A program made the translations under genes and the position numbers. 31,084 bases of DNA, from the NCBI GenBank assembly GCA_903891335.1, contig CAITDX010000002.1, positions 1-31,084 on the forward strand. Reading direction: 5' to 3'. Of the stretch, positions 21,730-29,221 are shown piece by piece. This DNA is from an uncultured bacterium. Its GTDB lineage: Bacteria; Patescibacteriota; Microgenomatia; UBA1400; PJMF01. Within the stretch, counting starts at the first letter, position 1; every line of letters starts with the position of its first letter. Below the pieces are notes generated by a model, which saw nothing but the letters and a program-made list of their open reading frames with translations, made no database searches and was not told where the DNA came from.

Positions 21730-21777
21730 ATGTTCAAAGCTGCGTTTCACTTCCAGCTCTCCTACGCCACGCTCTAA
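21730..21777 (+). CDS. Probable leader peptide (15 aa)
   Basis: The frame encodes MFKAAFHFQLSYATL and then TAA. It starts 7 nt after a -10 box and is followed within 16 nt by a competing hairpin/terminator pair, the same layout as the hisS leader in this window. It has three Phe codons (positions 2, 6, 8), one His and one Tyr, but no run of one amino acid, so the sensed tRNA is not obvious. Downstream lie a YhhQ-type transporter, glyA and folD. Confidence 0.55.
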   Translation: MFKAAFHFQLSYATL

Positions 21778-21786
21778 GTGGCTTTT

Positions 21787-21826
21787 GTGCTTGAAGAAGG
21801 GAAGCACTCCCTAATTCTCGTTTTTT
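21787..21826 (+). terminator. Attenuator-like terminator before the YhhQ-type gene
   Basis: AGGGA (21798-21802) pairs with TCCCT (21808-21812). A 2x2 internal loop separates this from GAA/TTC (21793-21795 with 21815-21817), and six T follow (21821-21826). An alternative stem GTGCTT (21787-21792) with AAGCAC (21802-21807) overlaps it and cannot form at the same time. GTGCTT begins 9 nt after the leader-peptide stop, where a terminating ribosome could cover it. Confidence 0.6.
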
Positions 21827-21889
21827 CCCTGTTTTGTTCGCATAACCATCGTTTCATTATCATTAGCAATTATTTTTTGAAAGACCGAC

Positions 21890-22510
21890 ATGACTCGTAC
21901 TTATAAACTCGACTTACTCCTAGCGCTCTATATCACCTGCATTGTGGCAGCCGAACTGATGGGCGCCAAAACCTTCCCACTCTTATGGCTCAATGCCTCG
22001 GTGGCGATTTTTACCTTGCCCATTACCTTTATTATCAACGACGTAGTGACTGAAGTAGAAGGGCGAGCACGCGCACTCAACTTCATGCGCTCCGCTTTCG
22101 TAGTACTGTTATTTTTAGCAGCCTTCAATGTACTCGCAATTAATCTGCCACCCAGCACTAGAGCAGCTGCTTTCGAGCCAGCCTACCAGACTATTTTTAG
22201 TAAATCTTTGCGCATGACCTTGGCCAGTTTGACGGCATTTTTTGTTGCTCAGCAACTGGATATTTTCATCTTCAGCAAGCTCCGCGCGCGCTTACAACAT
22301 GCGGGTTTATGGCTGCGTAGCAACATTTCCAATGTCCTGAGCATGCTTGCCGATACCGTCCTCTTTATGTTTTTGGCCTTTTTCGAGCCAGGTAATGCTG
22401 CCTTTGTCTGGTCATTAGTGATACCATATTGGGGACTGAAGTGTTTCTTCTCCATGGTAGAGACGCCGCTGACTTATCTGGCGATTCGTTGGCTTAAAAA
22501 CAGTAAATAA
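21890..22510 (+). CDS. YhhQ-type (DUF165/VUT) transporter
   Basis: A 206-aa membrane protein with about six helices and the features of the queuosine-precursor transporter family (YhhQ): a FIINDVVTEVEGR loop after helix 2-3 and a conserved LRSNISNVLSMLADT segment before the last helices. Family members import 7-cyano-7-deazaguanine or related queuine precursors. Organisms with small genomes often salvage these rather than make them. The ATG follows a weak GAAAGA. Only 18 bp separate it from glyA, so the two are likely one transcript. Confidence 0.82.
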   Translation: MTRTYKLDLLLALYITCIVAAELMGAKTFPLLWLNASVAIFTLPITFIINDVVTEVEGRARALNFMRSAFVVLLFLAAFNVLAINLPPSTRAAAFEPAYQTIFSKSLRMTLASLTAFFVAQQLDIFIFSKLRARLQHAGLWLRSNISNVLSMLADTVLFMFLAFFEPGNAAFVWSLVIPYWGLKCFFSMVETPLTYLAIRWLKNSK

Positions 22511-22528
22511 ACACACAAGGAAAATCAC

Positions 22529-23869
22529 ATGTCAAAACAAACTCCATCACAACCCAAACAACACGCTGTCTTCGACTTAGTCAAACGAGAAGAGCAGCGC
22601 CAAAAAGAAATGATTGGCCTGATTCCTTCAGAAAACCACAGCTCAGAGGCCGTGCGCAGTGTCCTGAGTTCTTGTCTCTCGAGTAAATATGCAGAAGGCT
22701 ATCCGAGGCGACGCTACTATGAAGGCAATCAGATCATTGATGAAATCGAACAACTAGCGCAGGAGCGTCTCAAAAAACTTTTTGATGTGCCACACGTCAA
22801 CGTGCAACCCTATTCTGGTTCACCAGCTAATTCAGCGGTCGAATTTGCAGTCCTTGAGCCAGGAGATACTTTGTTGGGATTATCTCTAAGTAGCGGCGGA
22901 CATCTCACTCATGGTCACCCACAAGTAACTTTCTCAGGTCGTTTTTTCAAATCAGTTCAATACGGCTTGGATGAACAAGCTCGCATTGATTATGAGGCAC
23001 TTCGACAATTAGCCTTGCAGCATCGACCAAAATTGATTATTGCTGGCACGACTGCCTATCCCTTCACCTTGGATTTTGCTAAGTTCGCTGCCATTGCTGA
23101 TGAAGTGGGCGCCTACTTACTGGCAGACATCTCCCATATCACTGGCTTGGTGGTGGGCGGCGAACATCCCAGTCCCGTGCCTCATGCACACATTATCATG
23201 TCGACTACTCACAAGACCTTTCGCGGTCCTCGTGGTGCCATGCTGATGGTCACCAAGCGAGGTTTAGCCAAAGATCCAGATTTAGCAGACAAAATTGACA
23301 AAGCTGTTTTTCCAGGATTGCAAGGTGGTCCCCACAACGAAACTACTGCAGCCATTGCGATTGCTGCAGAGGAGGCGAGTTTGCCAGCTTTCAAGCAGTA
23401 TGCGCAGCAAATCAGAAAGAATGCGCTGTCTTTAGCAGCGGCACTGCAAGCACAAAATCTCAAGCTGGTGGGTGATGGGACTGACAATCACTTGCTCTTG
23501 CTCGACCTGACTCCGTTTGGTGAGGGCTTTGGCACGCAGGTGGCTTTCGCTCTCGATGTGGCTGGTATCTATGCCAATCGCAATACCATTCCCAATGAGC
23601 CTTGTTCGCCTTTTTATCCATCGGGTTTACGCATCGGCACGCCGCTGGTGACGACTCGAGGAATGAAAGAAGCCGAGATGGTGCGCATCGCAGAGTGGAT
23701 CGCACGAGTAGTCAAACATATCAAGCATGAGCAACTGCCTGCCGATCGTCAGGCGCGTCAGCAATTTCTCAAAGACTTTAAGTTACGCAGTGCTCAAGAC
23801 GAGGTGCTGCTGGCGATTCGTCAGGAAGTCAAGGAAATGGCCAGTCAGTTTCCGCTGTTTGCTTGGTAA
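22529..23869 (+). CDS. glyA: Serine hydroxymethyltransferase
   Basis: A 446-aa PLP enzyme that interconverts serine and glycine with tetrahydrofolate. The PLP lysine is K229 in STTHKTFRGPRG. Other conserved parts are LIPSENHSS near the start, YAEGYPRRRYYEGN (54-67), and the GLRIGTPLVTTRGM C-terminal motif. It is about 30 residues longer than E. coli GlyA. AAGGAAAA precedes the ATG. It lies next to folD, so the pair supplies one-carbon units in the cytosol. Confidence 0.96.
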   Translation: MSKQTPSQPKQHAVFDLVKREEQRQKEMIGLIPSENHSSEAVRSVLSSCLSSKYAEGYPRRRYYEGNQIIDEIEQLAQERLKKLFDVPHVNVQPYSGSPANSAVEFAVLEPGDTLLGLSLSSGGHLTHGHPQVTFSGRFFKSVQYGLDEQARIDYEALRQLALQHRPKLIIAGTTAYPFTLDFAKFAAIADEVGAYLLADISHITGLVVGGEHPSPVPHAHIIMSTTHKTFRGPRGAMLMVTKRGLAKDPDLADKIDKAVFPGLQGGPHNETTAAIAIAAEEASLPAFKQYAQQIRKNALSLAAALQAQNLKLVGDGTDNHLLLLDLTPFGEGFGTQVAFALDVAGIYANRNTIPNEPCSPFYPSGLRIGTPLVTTRGMKEAEMVRIAEWIARVVKHIKHEQLPADRQARQQFLKDFKLRSAQDEVLLAIRQEVKEMASQFPLFAW

Positions 23870-23878
23870 AATAACAAC

Positions 23879-23902
23879 ATTTTGCTCTTTAAAGAGCAAA
23901 AT
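23879..23902. promoter_or_regulatory. Perfect 24-bp palindrome between glyA and folD
   Basis: ATTTTGCTCTTT and its exact complement are joined directly. It can form a hairpin with a small TTTAAA loop region or act as an operator. The flanking A/T tracts would allow a weak bidirectional terminator, but no long U-run follows. It lies 30 bp before the folD ATG. Confidence 0.55.
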
Positions 23903-23931
23903 TAATTAAAATATATCTTTTGAAGGTTATT

Positions 23932-24936
23932 ATGACTCTAATTTTTAACGGCGAGCAACTTGCCAAAGCCAAAGCCGTCAAGTTACGGGCCAAAGTCGCC
24001 AAGCTCAAAGAGCAGGGGAGAGTGCCTAAGATCGTGGCGGTTTTTTTCAAAGAAGACGCGGCCTCAGCGCTCTACACGACTTTGAAGCAGCAAGTAGCAG
24101 CTGACCTTGGCATTATGTATCAGGCTCGGGCTTTTTCTTTTGCAAGTGAAGTAGGGGAGATCCAAGAGTATTTGGATGAGTGTAGCGACGATCCAAGTGT
24201 GACCGGTATTATCATCCAGAAGCCATGGACTGCGAAGTGGCAGCAGGTCAATCCAAGCGGCGATTTTGCGCAGTGGTGGACGAGCTTAGTGAGTCATATT
24301 GCTACCAAGTCTAGTCATGGTGTTAATAAAGATGTGGATGGGCTAGCTCCGGCAACTTTGGTCAGTATCAAACAAGGAGCTTGGATGCAGGAGGGTATGG
24401 TCTTGCCAGCGACGGCGCGAGCGGTTTTGGCGATTTTGAAGGATTATCGCGAGCGTTTCGATCAGGAGTTTTCCTACTTAACCGAAAAAGTTTTGCTTGT
24501 TGGTCAATCGGACTTACTGGGCCGACCGCTCTATTGGCACATCAAAAAATTGATGGAGAGGGGCGCAACAGTCCCTGTGGCTTTTGGCGAAGCCTGTCAG
24601 ATTGCAGTCAGTGAGGCGCAGGCTAGTGAAAAAAAATGCGAAGTTAAATTAGTTGGTAGACAGGGATTTAGAGAGCTTATTGAACAAAAAAAATCTCTCT
24701 CTGATTTTCGGGTTATCATCAGCGCCACTGGTCAGAAAAATATAATCACTGGTGACCTACTGGCTCCCCACAGCATCGTGATTGATGTGGGTGAACCACA
24801 AGGTGATGTGGATTTGCCGAGCTGTTTAAATAAGGTTGATTTCATCACTCCAGTGCCAGGTGGGGTGGGACCGATGACGGTAATTTCATTGATGGCAAAT
24901 GCAGTGGATTTGTTGAAAGACTCAATAGAACAGTAA
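23932..24936 (+). CDS. folD: Methylenetetrahydrofolate dehydrogenase/cyclohydrolase, extended
   Basis: A 334-aa FolD-like protein. Recognisable parts are SALYTTLKQQVAADLGI (catalytic Tyr/Lys), GVNKDVDGLAP, the nucleotide-binding GQSDLLGRPLYWHIKKL and TPVPGGVGPMTV near the end. It is about 45-50 residues longer than the usual 285. The extra length lies in an insertion before the KDVDG motif (around residues 95-120) and another after the nucleotide-binding region. It converts methylene-THF to formyl-THF. GAAGG lies just before the ATG at 23932; four upstream in-frame codons are unlikely. It converges on the HExxH gene with 7 bp between the stops. Confidence 0.88.
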   Translation: MTLIFNGEQLAKAKAVKLRAKVAKLKEQGRVPKIVAVFFKEDAASALYTTLKQQVAADLGIMYQARAFSFASEVGEIQEYLDECSDDPSVTGIIIQKPWTAKWQQVNPSGDFAQWWTSLVSHIATKSSHGVNKDVDGLAPATLVSIKQGAWMQEGMVLPATARAVLAILKDYRERFDQEFSYLTEKVLLVGQSDLLGRPLYWHIKKLMERGATVPVAFGEACQIAVSEAQASEKKCEVKLVGRQGFRELIEQKKSLSDFRVIISATGQKNIITGDLLAPHSIVIDVGEPQGDVDLPSCLNKVDFITPVPGGVGPMTVISLMANAVDLLKDSIEQ

Positions 24937-24943
24937 TAGCTAC

Positions 24944-25309
24944 TTAAATACCAAGAACTCTTTTGATTATTTTTCTCAAAAAACTCATTTTAATTTCTTC
25001 ATCTGCTTCCGCAGCAATTAATAAATCAGTTTTACTAGCTCTTTTTCCTGGTGCTAAGGCAATTTTTTTCTTTTGTTCTGCTGTCCTTTCGCCGTGAGCA
25101 GAGTAAGTTGGAACTGTCAAATTACCATCCTGTCTAAGCGAGAAAGATCCGTCGCCGCCTTTATCTGCCAGACCATGCCTGAGTTCGTGGTGGGCGGCTT
25201 CAGCTGACTGTGTGTGTGTGAAGCCTCTTCTTTTGAGTTCTTGACCAAGCTTGGCTGCCTCCCTTGCTTTGTCCGCATTAGTGCTAACAACTCTTTCTTC
25301 TTCGTCCAT
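24944..25309 (-). CDS. Small HExxH (zincin-like) protein, 121 aa
   Basis: A soluble, charged protein with an N-terminal helix (DKAREAAKLGQELKRRGF), then AEAAHHELRHGLADKG, giving HExxH at H41-E42-L43-R44-H45. A beta-hairpin-like GDGSFSLRQDGNLTVPTY and a C-terminal helix KTDLLIAAEADEEIK follow, offering a possible third acidic ligand. This resembles a minimal zinc-peptidase core such as M41, but the family is not identified and activity is unproven. The ATG at 25309 has no ribosome binding site. Its promoter (TTGTCA, 17 nt, TACTTT) is interlocked with that of the divergent VapBC-like pair. Confidence 0.6.
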   Translation of the reverse strand: MDEEERVVSTNADKAREAAKLGQELKRRGFTHTQSAEAAHHELRHGLADKGGDGSFSLRQDGNLTVPTYSAHGERTAEQKKKIALAPGKRASKTDLLIAAEADEEIKMSFLRKIIKRVLGI

Positions 25310-25323
25310 ATTTAAACTTTAAC

Positions 25324-25386
25324 GTAATTAAAGTAAAAAATCAAATGAATCTTGACAAATCAAAAGTAACATGTTACTTTAATTAC
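25324..25386. promoter_or_regulatory. Shared divergent promoter and operator of vapBC and the HExxH gene
   Basis: Plus strand: TTGACA (25352-25357), 17 nt, TACTTT (25375-25380, with an upstream TG), 6 nt, ATG at 25387. Minus strand: TTGTCA (25358-25353), 17 nt, TACTTT (25335-25330), ATG at 25309. The two -35 boxes share five bases. GTAATTAAAGTAA (25324-25336) is the exact inverted copy of TTACTTTAATTAC (25374-25386), so the region has 13-bp mirrored ends. A perfect 18-bp palindrome AAAGTAACATGTTACTTT (25363-25380) covers the plus-strand -10, a classic operator position for a TA antitoxin. Confidence 0.85.
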
Positions 25387-25647
25387 ATGCTTACCCAAAG
25401 AACTAATGTCCTATTTTCTCCTTACGAATACAGTGAACTACTTGCCCTGACTGCTAAATCTGGTCAAACGATGGGGGAATTAATTAGGCAAGCAGTGCGT
25501 AAGACTTATAAAATTAAGGCACCTGTGCAAAAAAAAGCAGGTTCATTTCAGGAAACCATGCGCAGAATTCGTCAGTTAACCAGAGATGTCAATATGTCTG
25601 GCGTTAATTACCGTGATCTTGTTATCGAAGGCAGGAGATATGAGTAA
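25387..25647 (+). CDS. Ribbon-helix-helix antitoxin (VapB-like)
   Basis: An 86-aa protein starting MLTQRTNVLFSPYEYSELLA. The N-terminal strand (RTNVLFS) and helices ending GELIRQAVRKTY fit a CopG-type ribbon-helix-helix DNA-binding domain. The C-terminal part (from VQKKAGSFQETMRRIRQL) would wrap the toxin. The ATG at 25387 is chosen because it sits 6 nt after the -10. A longer frame from 25345 would start upstream of the -35 and translate the operator. The gene overlaps the toxin by 8 nt. It is probably an autorepressor acting at the 18-bp palindrome. Confidence 0.8.
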   Translation: MLTQRTNVLFSPYEYSELLALTAKSGQTMGELIRQAVRKTYKIKAPVQKKAGSFQETMRRIRQLTRDVNMSGVNYRDLVIEGRRYE

Positions 25648-26008
25648 GCTCGCCAAAGTAGTTGTTGATGCTTCATATATTCTGAGTTTTTTATTTCCAG
25701 ATGAGAACTCGGTTGAAGAAGTTCCAGGTAGAATGTTCGCACCTCAGCTTTTGGACTATGAAATTGTTAGTGCTTTGCGTTCAGCAGTGTTGCGTAGGAG
25801 AATTTCTCAGCATTTAGCATTAAAGCTATTTGAAGAATACAGCACCTTTCCTATTATTAAAAAAACCATTAATTTTAGTAAGGTTTTAGAGTTGTCAGGC
25901 AAACTAAAAATTTCGACCTATGACGCAAGCTATTTGGTTCTTGCTAATGACCTTGAAGCTAAGTTACTTACTTTGGATAAACAATTACGCAAATCAATGC
26001 CTAGATAG
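25640..26008 (+). CDS. PIN-domain toxin (VapC-like)
   Basis: A 122-aa PIN-domain nuclease. The four acidic metal ligands are visible: D10 (VVVDASYIL), E41 (LLDYEIVSALR), D95 (STYDASYLVLA) and D113 (LTLDKQLR). VapC toxins cleave tRNA or rRNA; the target here is unknown. The ATG at 25640 follows AGGAG closely and overlaps the antitoxin gene, the standard coupling for VapBC. A longer frame from 25586 would lie within the antitoxin gene and add non-PIN residues. Confidence 0.88.
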   Translation: MSKLAKVVVDASYILSFLFPDENSVEEVPGRMFAPQLLDYEIVSALRSAVLRRRISQHLALKLFEEYSTFPIIKKTINFSKVLELSGKLKISTYDASYLVLANDLEAKLLTLDKQLRKSMPR

Positions 26009-26014
26009 TTCGTC

Positions 26015-26160
26015 TTTCACTTGACTATTTTTCGTGTTATAATACTCCCTATCATAAATTCGTGTGCTTTAGAATCTGGTCCTTATCTAGTTCTAAACAC
26101 CATTTTTCGCCTTGATTTTGTTTGAAGTCGACAAGCGAAAATAAACAAAGGACAAACGAT
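26015..26160 (+). promoter_or_regulatory. rpsB promoter and structured leader
   Basis: TTTCAC (26015-26020), 17 nt and an extended -10 TGtTATAAT (hexamer 26038-26043). The leader of about 110 nt has two stems: TTTAGAA/TTCTAAA (26068-26074 with 26091-26097) and a longer one, TTTTCGCCTTG with CAAGCGAAAA (26104-26114 with 26132-26141, one bulge), just before AAAGGA and the ATG. S2 represses its own leader in some bacteria, so autoregulation is possible. Confidence 0.55.
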
Positions 26161-27048
26161 ATGGCAGAAGTCAAAAAGACCGCCAAAAAAGCTCCAGTTA
26201 AAAAGGTTGCTAAAGCAGAAGTCAAAGAAAAAGCTGCTCCTGTGAAAAAGGTTGCTGCCAAAAAGCCAGCTGCCGAAAAGGAAGCTGTAGCTGAAGTTGT
26301 GAGTAAAGACACTCCTGAAGTTGTTACTACTCCAGTAGCCGCCGCCGCTCTTACCGCTACTCCAGAATTCAACCTTCAAGAAATGCTTGAGCTTGGTTGT
26401 CATTTCGGCCACAAGGCTAGTAAATGGCATCCTCAGATGGCTCCCTATATCTATGGTGAGAAGGATGGTATTCATTTGTTCGATCTTCCTAAGGTTGCCA
26501 GTCTTTTAGAAGCAGCCTATGCCTATGTCTACAAGCTCGCCAAAGAGGGTAAAACCATGGTTTTGGTTGGTACCAAAAAAGCAGCTCGTGAAGTGGTCAA
26601 AGAAGCGGCAATGGATGCTTCTTGCTTCTACATCAATGCTCGCTGGATGGGTGGTTTGCTCACCAACTGGCCCCAGGTGAGTCGTTCGATCAAGCGAATG
26701 GAAGAAATTCGTGAAGGTTTGGCCACTGATAAATACAAGGGTTACACTAAGTACGAGCGTGTCCAACTCGAGAAAGAGCAATTCAAATTAGAGCGCTTTT
26801 TCGGTGGTTTGCGCGGTCTCAAGAGTAAACCAGATTGTATTGTTGTGATTGACCCCAAGAAAGAACGCATCGTCGTCAACGAAGCCAATAATGTCGGTGT
26901 ACCCGTCATTGCCTTAACTGACTCAGATAGTGATCCACGCCCAGTGCAATTTGTTTTGCCAGGCAACGATGATGCTACCAAGAGTATCAAGTTTTTTGTT
27001 GACCAACTCGCCGCCGCCTACAAAGCCGGTCGTGCAGCTAAGAATTAA
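26161..27048 (+). CDS. rpsB: Ribosomal protein uS2 with Lys/Ala-rich N-terminal extension
   Basis: A 295-aa protein. The S2 core begins near residue 70 (FNLQEMLELGCHFGHKASKW) and includes YIYGEKDGIHLFDL, INARWMGGLLTNW and VPVIALTDSDSDPRPVQFVLPGNDDATKSI. About 65 residues before it are rich in Lys, Ala, Val and Pro (KKTAKKAPVKKVAKAE), like histone-H1 tails, and are absent from standard S2 (about 240 aa). AAAGGA precedes the ATG at 26161. tsf follows after 33 bp, as in most bacteria. Confidence 0.95.
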   Translation: MAEVKKTAKKAPVKKVAKAEVKEKAAPVKKVAAKKPAAEKEAVAEVVSKDTPEVVTTPVAAAALTATPEFNLQEMLELGCHFGHKASKWHPQMAPYIYGEKDGIHLFDLPKVASLLEAAYAYVYKLAKEGKTMVLVGTKKAAREVVKEAAMDASCFYINARWMGGLLTNWPQVSRSIKRMEEIREGLATDKYKGYTKYERVQLEKEQFKLERFFGGLRGLKSKPDCIVVIDPKKERIVVNEANNVGVPVIALTDSDSDPRPVQFVLPGNDDATKSIKFFVDQLAAAYKAGRAAKN

Positions 27049-27081
27049 TCGTCAACGACACAACGAAAAGGATTACCGCAT

Positions 27082-27534
27082 ATGGCAATTACCATGGATT
27101 TAATCAAAAAACTACGTGAAGCAACTGGCGCTCGCATTTTGGATTGTCAGAAGGCACTCCAAGAGGCAGATGGTGATTTCGATGAAGCAGTCAGCTTAGT
27201 CGAAGCTCGTGGTTTGGCTCGTGCTGAGAAAAGTCAGGATCGTGAAACCAAAGTCGGCTACATCGCTACCTACACCCACAACACCGGGATGGTGGCGGCT
27301 ATGGTCGAGCTACTCTGCGAAACTGATTTCGTCGCCGCCAATGATGAATTCCGTCAACTGGCTCGTGACATCGCGATGCAAGTCGCAGCAATGGGGGCAG
27401 AGAATGTCGAAGAATTGTTGCAGCAGGATTTCATCAAAGATCCAGAGAAAACCGTTGAGTTAGTGATCAAATCGCTGAGTGGTAAGATTGGTGAGAAAAT
27501 GATTCTCAATCGTTTTCAGCGTTTTGCCATCTAA
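27082..27534 (+). CDS. tsf: Elongation factor Ts, short form (150 aa)
   Basis: It begins MAITMDLIKKLREATGARILDCQKALQEADGD, the N-terminal EF-Ts domain that grips EF-Tu. The core has ETDFVAANDEFRQLA (the conserved nucleotide-exchange region). The protein then ends after SGKIGEKMILNRFQRFAI, so it lacks the second core repeat and coiled-coil found in E. coli EF-Ts (283 aa). It is shorter than the Thermus form (about 196 aa). It recycles EF-Tu-GDP. It lies in the rpsB-tsf operon. Confidence 0.93.
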   Translation: MAITMDLIKKLREATGARILDCQKALQEADGDFDEAVSLVEARGLARAEKSQDRETKVGYIATYTHNTGMVAAMVELLCETDFVAANDEFRQLARDIAMQVAAMGAENVEELLQQDFIKDPEKTVELVIKSLSGKIGEKMILNRFQRFAI

Positions 27535-27569
27535 TTCGCTAGTGACGCTGCTGTGGTTTTCGTCCTAAA

Positions 27570-28448
27570 ATGGACGACGAGGTGCTCAAAGATTATTCTG
27601 CCAAAAAAACCACTCCTGCTTTTCGGCCTCAGGTTGAAAAGAATGGTTCACCACGTTTATTTCGTGTATTGATGTCTTGGCGTAGTTTGCAATGGCTCGT
27701 ATTAAGCGCATCTCTACTAGCCTTGGTGTGGGTGGGTTTTCGTGCCTGGGAGGATCGCCAGGGTTTGCTACATACTCAACGAGTGTTACTGGTGAATGAG
27801 CAACAACCAGTGGCAGTGCTACTATTTCAAGTCGAGCAAAAGCAACTATTGGTGAGCGATGTGCGCCAACTCAATCTTGATCGCGCTGCACTTGAGCAAA
27901 TCATGACTGCTAGCGTTGCCGCTGAGCGAAATCACCTGGTGTATAACTTGCTCTTTGCCACCAATTTTGACGCAGTCATTGACTATGGAGCCAATTCGCT
28001 CGATCGAGAGAGTTTATTGCAGGCTTTTTCACAGCAGCGACCCTATTACCTTTTCCTCAAAAACCCCGATGTATTGGTCCGCGAACAGGCATTTACGACG
28101 GCAGTCACGCTGCTTGGAGAGCAAGTTTTTGCTTGTCCCGTTGCTCTAATCAATACCACTGGAGAAGTGGGTTTAGCGACAACTTGGGCAGAGATTTTGC
28201 AAAATAGTAGCTTTTCAGTCATTAAAAAAACCGATAATCAAGACAATCTTTCACACACTCGCTTGGTTTATGATCCAGCTATGGAAGCCTGCCAGGGCTT
28301 AGTGGATCGTTGGCGTCAGATTTTACCAGGAATAGAAATAGTGGAGAGCCAGGAACAAGTTCAGGAGCATCGCGCCGCTCTAGCGCTTTATTTAGGGAGA
28401 GATTTGGCTGATTTATACGTCTTTTTTGTTGATCTTTTCCATCGCTAA
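27570..28448 (+). CDS. Membrane-anchored protein with a LytR_C-like domain
   Basis: A 292-aa protein: a short cytosolic N-terminus, one membrane segment near residues 41-60 (LQWLVLSASLLALVWVGF) and a large outer region. The last 75 residues (FSVIKKTDNQDNLSHTRLVYD, then DLADLYVFFVD) resemble the LytR C-terminal domain, found after or apart from LCP phosphotransferase domains in cell-envelope proteins. The middle (about 70-200) may be a degenerate LCP-like region, but I see no catalytic Arg/Asp pattern. The start is uncertain because a TAAAAT box overlaps the ATG; a GTG at 27582 is possible. Its end overlaps the convergent TPR gene by 36 bp. Confidence 0.6.
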   Translation: MDDEVLKDYSAKKTTPAFRPQVEKNGSPRLFRVLMSWRSLQWLVLSASLLALVWVGFRAWEDRQGLLHTQRVLLVNEQQPVAVLLFQVEQKQLLVSDVRQLNLDRAALEQIMTASVAAERNHLVYNLLFATNFDAVIDYGANSLDRESLLQAFSQQRPYYLFLKNPDVLVREQAFTTAVTLLGEQVFACPVALINTTGEVGLATTWAEILQNSSFSVIKKTDNQDNLSHTRLVYDPAMEACQGLVDRWRQILPGIEIVESQEQVQEHRAALALYLGRDLADLYVFFVDLFHR

Positions 28449-29150
28449 CTCGAGATCATCCTCATCTTCTTCCTCCTCCATCACTTCAAAAGGAATATCC
28501 TCCTCAAGGATAAAATCATCGGGAAGAGCAAGATTGGTTTGCAATTTACCGGGAAAAGACACCACGTGTTCATTTTTCTTGGAGCGCAACGTTTCCTTGA
28601 TCTGGACTAAACATTGCTTGTCGTTGACTTTGTAGATGACACAGCGATATTCATTGCCATTACCAATCAACTTGCTGAGGCGAAAAGAAATATCTTCTGG
28701 CAATGCGCCAATGTGTTTACCATCCTCGTCAACGACGCTGATGTAGCGATTTTTCATCTGGAGGTGACCAACTTGGCCAACCTTGAGTTTTTTCAATTGA
28801 TCTTTATTAGTCAGGCGGTGTAAGGTGACAATTTTGCTTTTGCCTGGTTCTTCAATGAAATCATTATTTTGATCGAAAATAATATCGCTGCTTGGCTCAT
28901 TATTCTTGAGTTTGAGTAAATGTTTGTTGGCAATGATATTGGCCCCATCGATAGTCAGCACCTGCTTGAAGGTTTTCTTGGCTTCTGCAGGCTGATTGTT
29001 TTTGAGCAAAGCCAAGCCAAGACGGTTCATGGCTTCAACATCGGTGGGGGTAAGGGTGAGAATTTCTTGGTTGAGGGTGATAGCGCTGGGCCAGTCAGCA
29101 TTTTTGGCGGCGTTGATGGCTTCTTGTTTCAGGAGCAGTTGATTTTGCAT
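28413..29150 (-). CDS. TPR-repeat protein with an acidic C-terminus
   Basis: A 245-aa protein. Residues about 1-75 form two tetratricopeptide repeats (DWPSAITLNQEILTLTPTDV and QPAEAKKTFKQVLTID). A beta-rich domain spans about 110-190 (KLKVGQVGHLQMKNRYISVV, DGKHIGALPEDIS), resembling small HIRAN-like folds. A strongly acidic tail follows (EVMEEEEDEDDLELAMEKI). It is probably a protein-interaction adaptor; no enzyme motif is visible. GGAAGG precedes the ATG, with a TATCAT -10 upstream. Its 3' end overlaps the convergent LytR_C-like gene. Confidence 0.65.
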   Translation of the reverse strand: MQNQLLLKQEAINAAKNADWPSAITLNQEILTLTPTDVEAMNRLGLALLKNNQPAEAKKTFKQVLTIDGANIIANKHLLKLKNNEPSSDIIFDQNNDFIEEPGKSKIVTLHRLTNKDQLKKLKVGQVGHLQMKNRYISVVDEDGKHIGALPEDISFRLSKLIGNGNEYRCVIYKVNDKQCLVQIKETLRSKKNEHVVSFPGKLQTNLALPDDFILEEDIPFEVMEEEEDEDDLELAMEKINKKDV

Positions 29151-29221
29151 CGATAGATACCCTTCCTTTCGAAATCTTGACAGATGATAGAGGGGAGCGC
29201 CCCAAAAGTCAATACGAACGT

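Noticed and set aside
25345..25386. A longer antitoxin starting at 25345
   Set aside because: It would begin upstream of the -35 and translate the palindromic operator; the ATG at 25387 lies at the predicted transcription start.
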